Positions 12,108 to 13,331 of a stretch of DNA of 13,331 nucleotides are shown one piece after another (positions within the stretch are counted from its first letter, which is position 1; every line of letters begins with the position of its first letter). The notes under the pieces are model-generated. The model had not been told where the DNA came from. It saw only the letters and a list, made by a program, of their open reading frames with translations, and searched no databases. The position numbers and the translations under genes are program-made. Source of the stretch: DASUPK01 sp035265665 (GTDB lineage: Bacteria; Actinomycetota; Thermoleophilia; Solirubrobacterales; 70-9); the NCBI GenBank assembly GCA_035265665.1, contig DATFOK010000002.1, positions 1-13,331 of the forward strand. Reading direction: 5' to 3'.

Positions 12108-13331
12108 GCGGCACGGGCGATTACATCCTCGGCACGGTCGGACTGCTCGCGATCGTGCTCACCATGGCGATCGCCGGGCGGACGACGCGGCGCGCCGCGC
12201 TGCCGGGCTGGACCGGGACGCCCGCCCTGCTGGCGGACTCGGTGATCGCGATCGGCTTCCTGGTCGTGATCTCGGAGTTGCTCGGGCTGGTCGGGTTGCT
12301 CGACGGAGTCCTGCTCGTCGTCGCCTGCCTGACCGTGGGGGGAGGGGCCATGCGGCTCGAGTCGATGCTGATCCCGGCCGGCGGCCGGGTGGCCGACCGG
12401 CGGACGGCCACGCGATCGGATCAGCGCGACGCGCCGCCCGTCAGCAGGCTGGAGCTCGGTGTGGCCACGGCGATCGCGCTGATCGTCGCGGCGCAGTGGG
12501 CCGGGCCCACGCTGCTCGCCCTCGATCGCGGCATCTACGGCGGCGACTCGCTCTGGTACCACATGCCGCTCGCCGCTCACGTCGCGGAGAGCGGATCGGT
12601 CACCTCGCTTCTCTACACCGACCCGCTCTACCTGAACTGGTTCTATCCGCAGGTCTCCGAGCTGATCCACGCCGGCGGGATCCTGCTCTACGGCAACGAT
12701 TTCCTCTCGCCGCTCCTCAATCTGGCGTGGCTCGGCCTCGCGCTGTTCGCGGGCTGGTGCATCGGGCGCCCCTACGGCTCCGGTGCCACCTCGCTTGCCG
12801 CGGTCGCCTCGGTGTTCGCGGCGAACCTGCTCTTCTCGCGCCAGCCCGGCAACGCCAACAACGACGTAGTGGCGATCGCGCTCTTCCTCTCCTCGATCGC
12901 CCTCCTAGTCAACAGCCGCTGGCCCTGGACCGAGCGGGAAGCCGCGGTGGCAACCGGCGGATCCGCAATGGGTCCGAGGAGAGCACCGGAGATGGAGGAG
13001 GTCTCCACGGACCCCGTACAAGAGCCGGCATCGGGATCCGTCCCGCGGGCAGCGCCGCCCGCCGCCGGCCAGTCCTGGTCCTCATCGATCGGCTGGCGAC
13101 CGCTCCGGCCAATTGCGCGGGAGGCGCTCTCCCGTGTCACCCGGCGACCGGCCGAGGAGCGACCGGCCGAGAAGCGACCGGCCGTAGACGCGCCCGCCAA
13201 CCTGCCGCTCGGTGCCCTGATGGTTGCCGGCCTGGCCGCCGGGCTCGCCTTGGGAACGAAGCTCACGGTGGTTCCGCCGGTGCTCGCTCTGACCGTCGGC
13301 GTGATCGTGATCGCCGGCAAGGGAGAGCGCC
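12104..13331 (+). CDS. Polytopic membrane protein, GT-C glycosyltransferase-like, array copy 4 (3' end outside window)
   Basis: Fourth paralogue, 409 codons visible and open to the window edge. GTG 12104 overlaps the copy 3 stop as GTGA; GAAGAAG just upstream is a weak Shine-Dalgarno candidate. The start MSGTGDYILG aligns with the other copies. Visible blocks: LPGWTGTPALLADSV, the acidic motif D148-SLWYH-MPLAAHV, YTDPLYLNWFYPQVSELIH, NDFLSPLLNLAWLGLAL, GWCIGRPYGS, QPGNANNDVV and, near the edge, MVAGLAAGLALGTKLT. The cytoplasmic linker is the longest of the four (about 95 residues, 13 kb region) and is rich in Pro, Arg and Glu, with a 15-base tandem repeat. Everything expected up to this point is intact, so I expect a functional paralogue; the C-terminal half and the end of the operon cannot be seen. 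Confidence 0.92.
   Translation, partial: MSGTGDYILGTVGLLAIVLTMAIAGRTTRRAALPGWTGTPALLADSVIAIGFLVVISELLGLVGLLDGVLLVVACLTVGGGAMRLESMLIPAGGRVADRRTATRSDQRDAPPVSRLELGVATAIALIVAAQWAGPTLLALDRGIYGGDSLWYHMPLAAHVAESGSVTSLLYTDPLYLNWFYPQVSELIHAGGILLYGNDFLSPLLNLAWLGLALFAGWCIGRPYGSGATSLAAVASVFAANLLFSRQPGNANNDVVAIALFLSSIALLVNSRWPWTEREAAVATGGSAMGPRRAPEMEEVSTDPVQEPASGSVPRAAPPAAGQSWSSSIGWRPLRPIAREALSRVTRRPAEERPAEKRPAVDAPANLPLGALMVAGLAAGLALGTKLTVVPPVLALTVGVIVIAGKGER
13144..13186 (+). repeat. 15-base tandem repeat in the linker of array copy 4
   Basis: GCGACCGGCCGAG recurs at 13144, 13159 and (last copy ending in TA) 13174 with a period of 15 bases. It encodes R-P-A-E-E/K pentapeptides (RRPAEERPAEKRPAVD) in the charged cytoplasmic linker. 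The in-frame period suggests slippage-driven length change in a tolerant region. Confidence 0.75.

Noticed and set aside
13144..13186. Possible CRISPR-like direct repeats
   Set aside because: The period is 15 bases with no spacers and the repeat is in frame inside a coding sequence.
1..13331. tRNA, rRNA, insertion sequences, phage genes or a defence system
   Set aside because: No cloverleaf or rRNA-like segment, no transposase or integrase motif, and no gene with a recognisable defence domain was seen; the collagen-like and MazG proteins alone do not indicate one.

Overview
The window is a GC-rich, densely packed stretch of bacterial chromosome with every supported gene on the + strand. The order mfd, (foldase), mazG, (small secreted gene), eno, ftsB is the conserved actinobacterial neighbourhood; in Mycobacterium tuberculosis it reads mfd, mazG, lpqU, eno, ftsB-like. 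The GC bias, frequent GTG starts without Shine-Dalgarno sequences, and the secreted collagen-like protein suggest a deep-branching actinobacterium. Thermoleophilia (Solirubrobacterales or Gaiellales) is my best guess, by inference only.

Bases 1-5156 hold the housekeeping part. It contains the 3' end of mfd (transcription-coupled repair), a membrane-anchored SurA/PpiC-type foldase, mazG (NTP pyrophosphohydrolase) and a short exported collagen-like protein in the slot where mycobacteria carry lpqU. A strong hairpin at 3440-3465 separates that gene from enolase, and the divisome protein FtsB follows enolase with its Shine-Dalgarno sequence overlapping the eno stop codon. A small hairpin-forming repeat occurs three times around and inside mazG. 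Two copies lie before the conserved start of mazG and one lies inside the reading frame, with a compensatory base change between copies.

Bases 5157-5251 are a short intergenic gap with a near-consensus -10 element and a GC-rich hairpin followed by TTTT.

Bases 5252-13331 are filled by four tandem paralogous genes for large polytopic membrane proteins of about 755-765 residues; the fourth runs off the window. Consecutive genes overlap by four bases (ATGA, GTGA, GTGA), so they form one translationally coupled unit. Each has an N-out membrane bundle, an extracytoplasmic loop with a D-x-x-W-Y-H motif followed by WFYPQ-x-SEL, a variable cytoplasmic linker, and a C-terminal extracytoplasmic domain with two conserved cysteines (seen in the three complete copies). 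Several motifs resemble GT-C type integral membrane glycosyltransferases, so a role in building a cell-surface glycan from lipid-linked sugars is the working hypothesis. The second copy has lost the D-WYH motif. This four-gene array is the most interesting and least explained part of the window.
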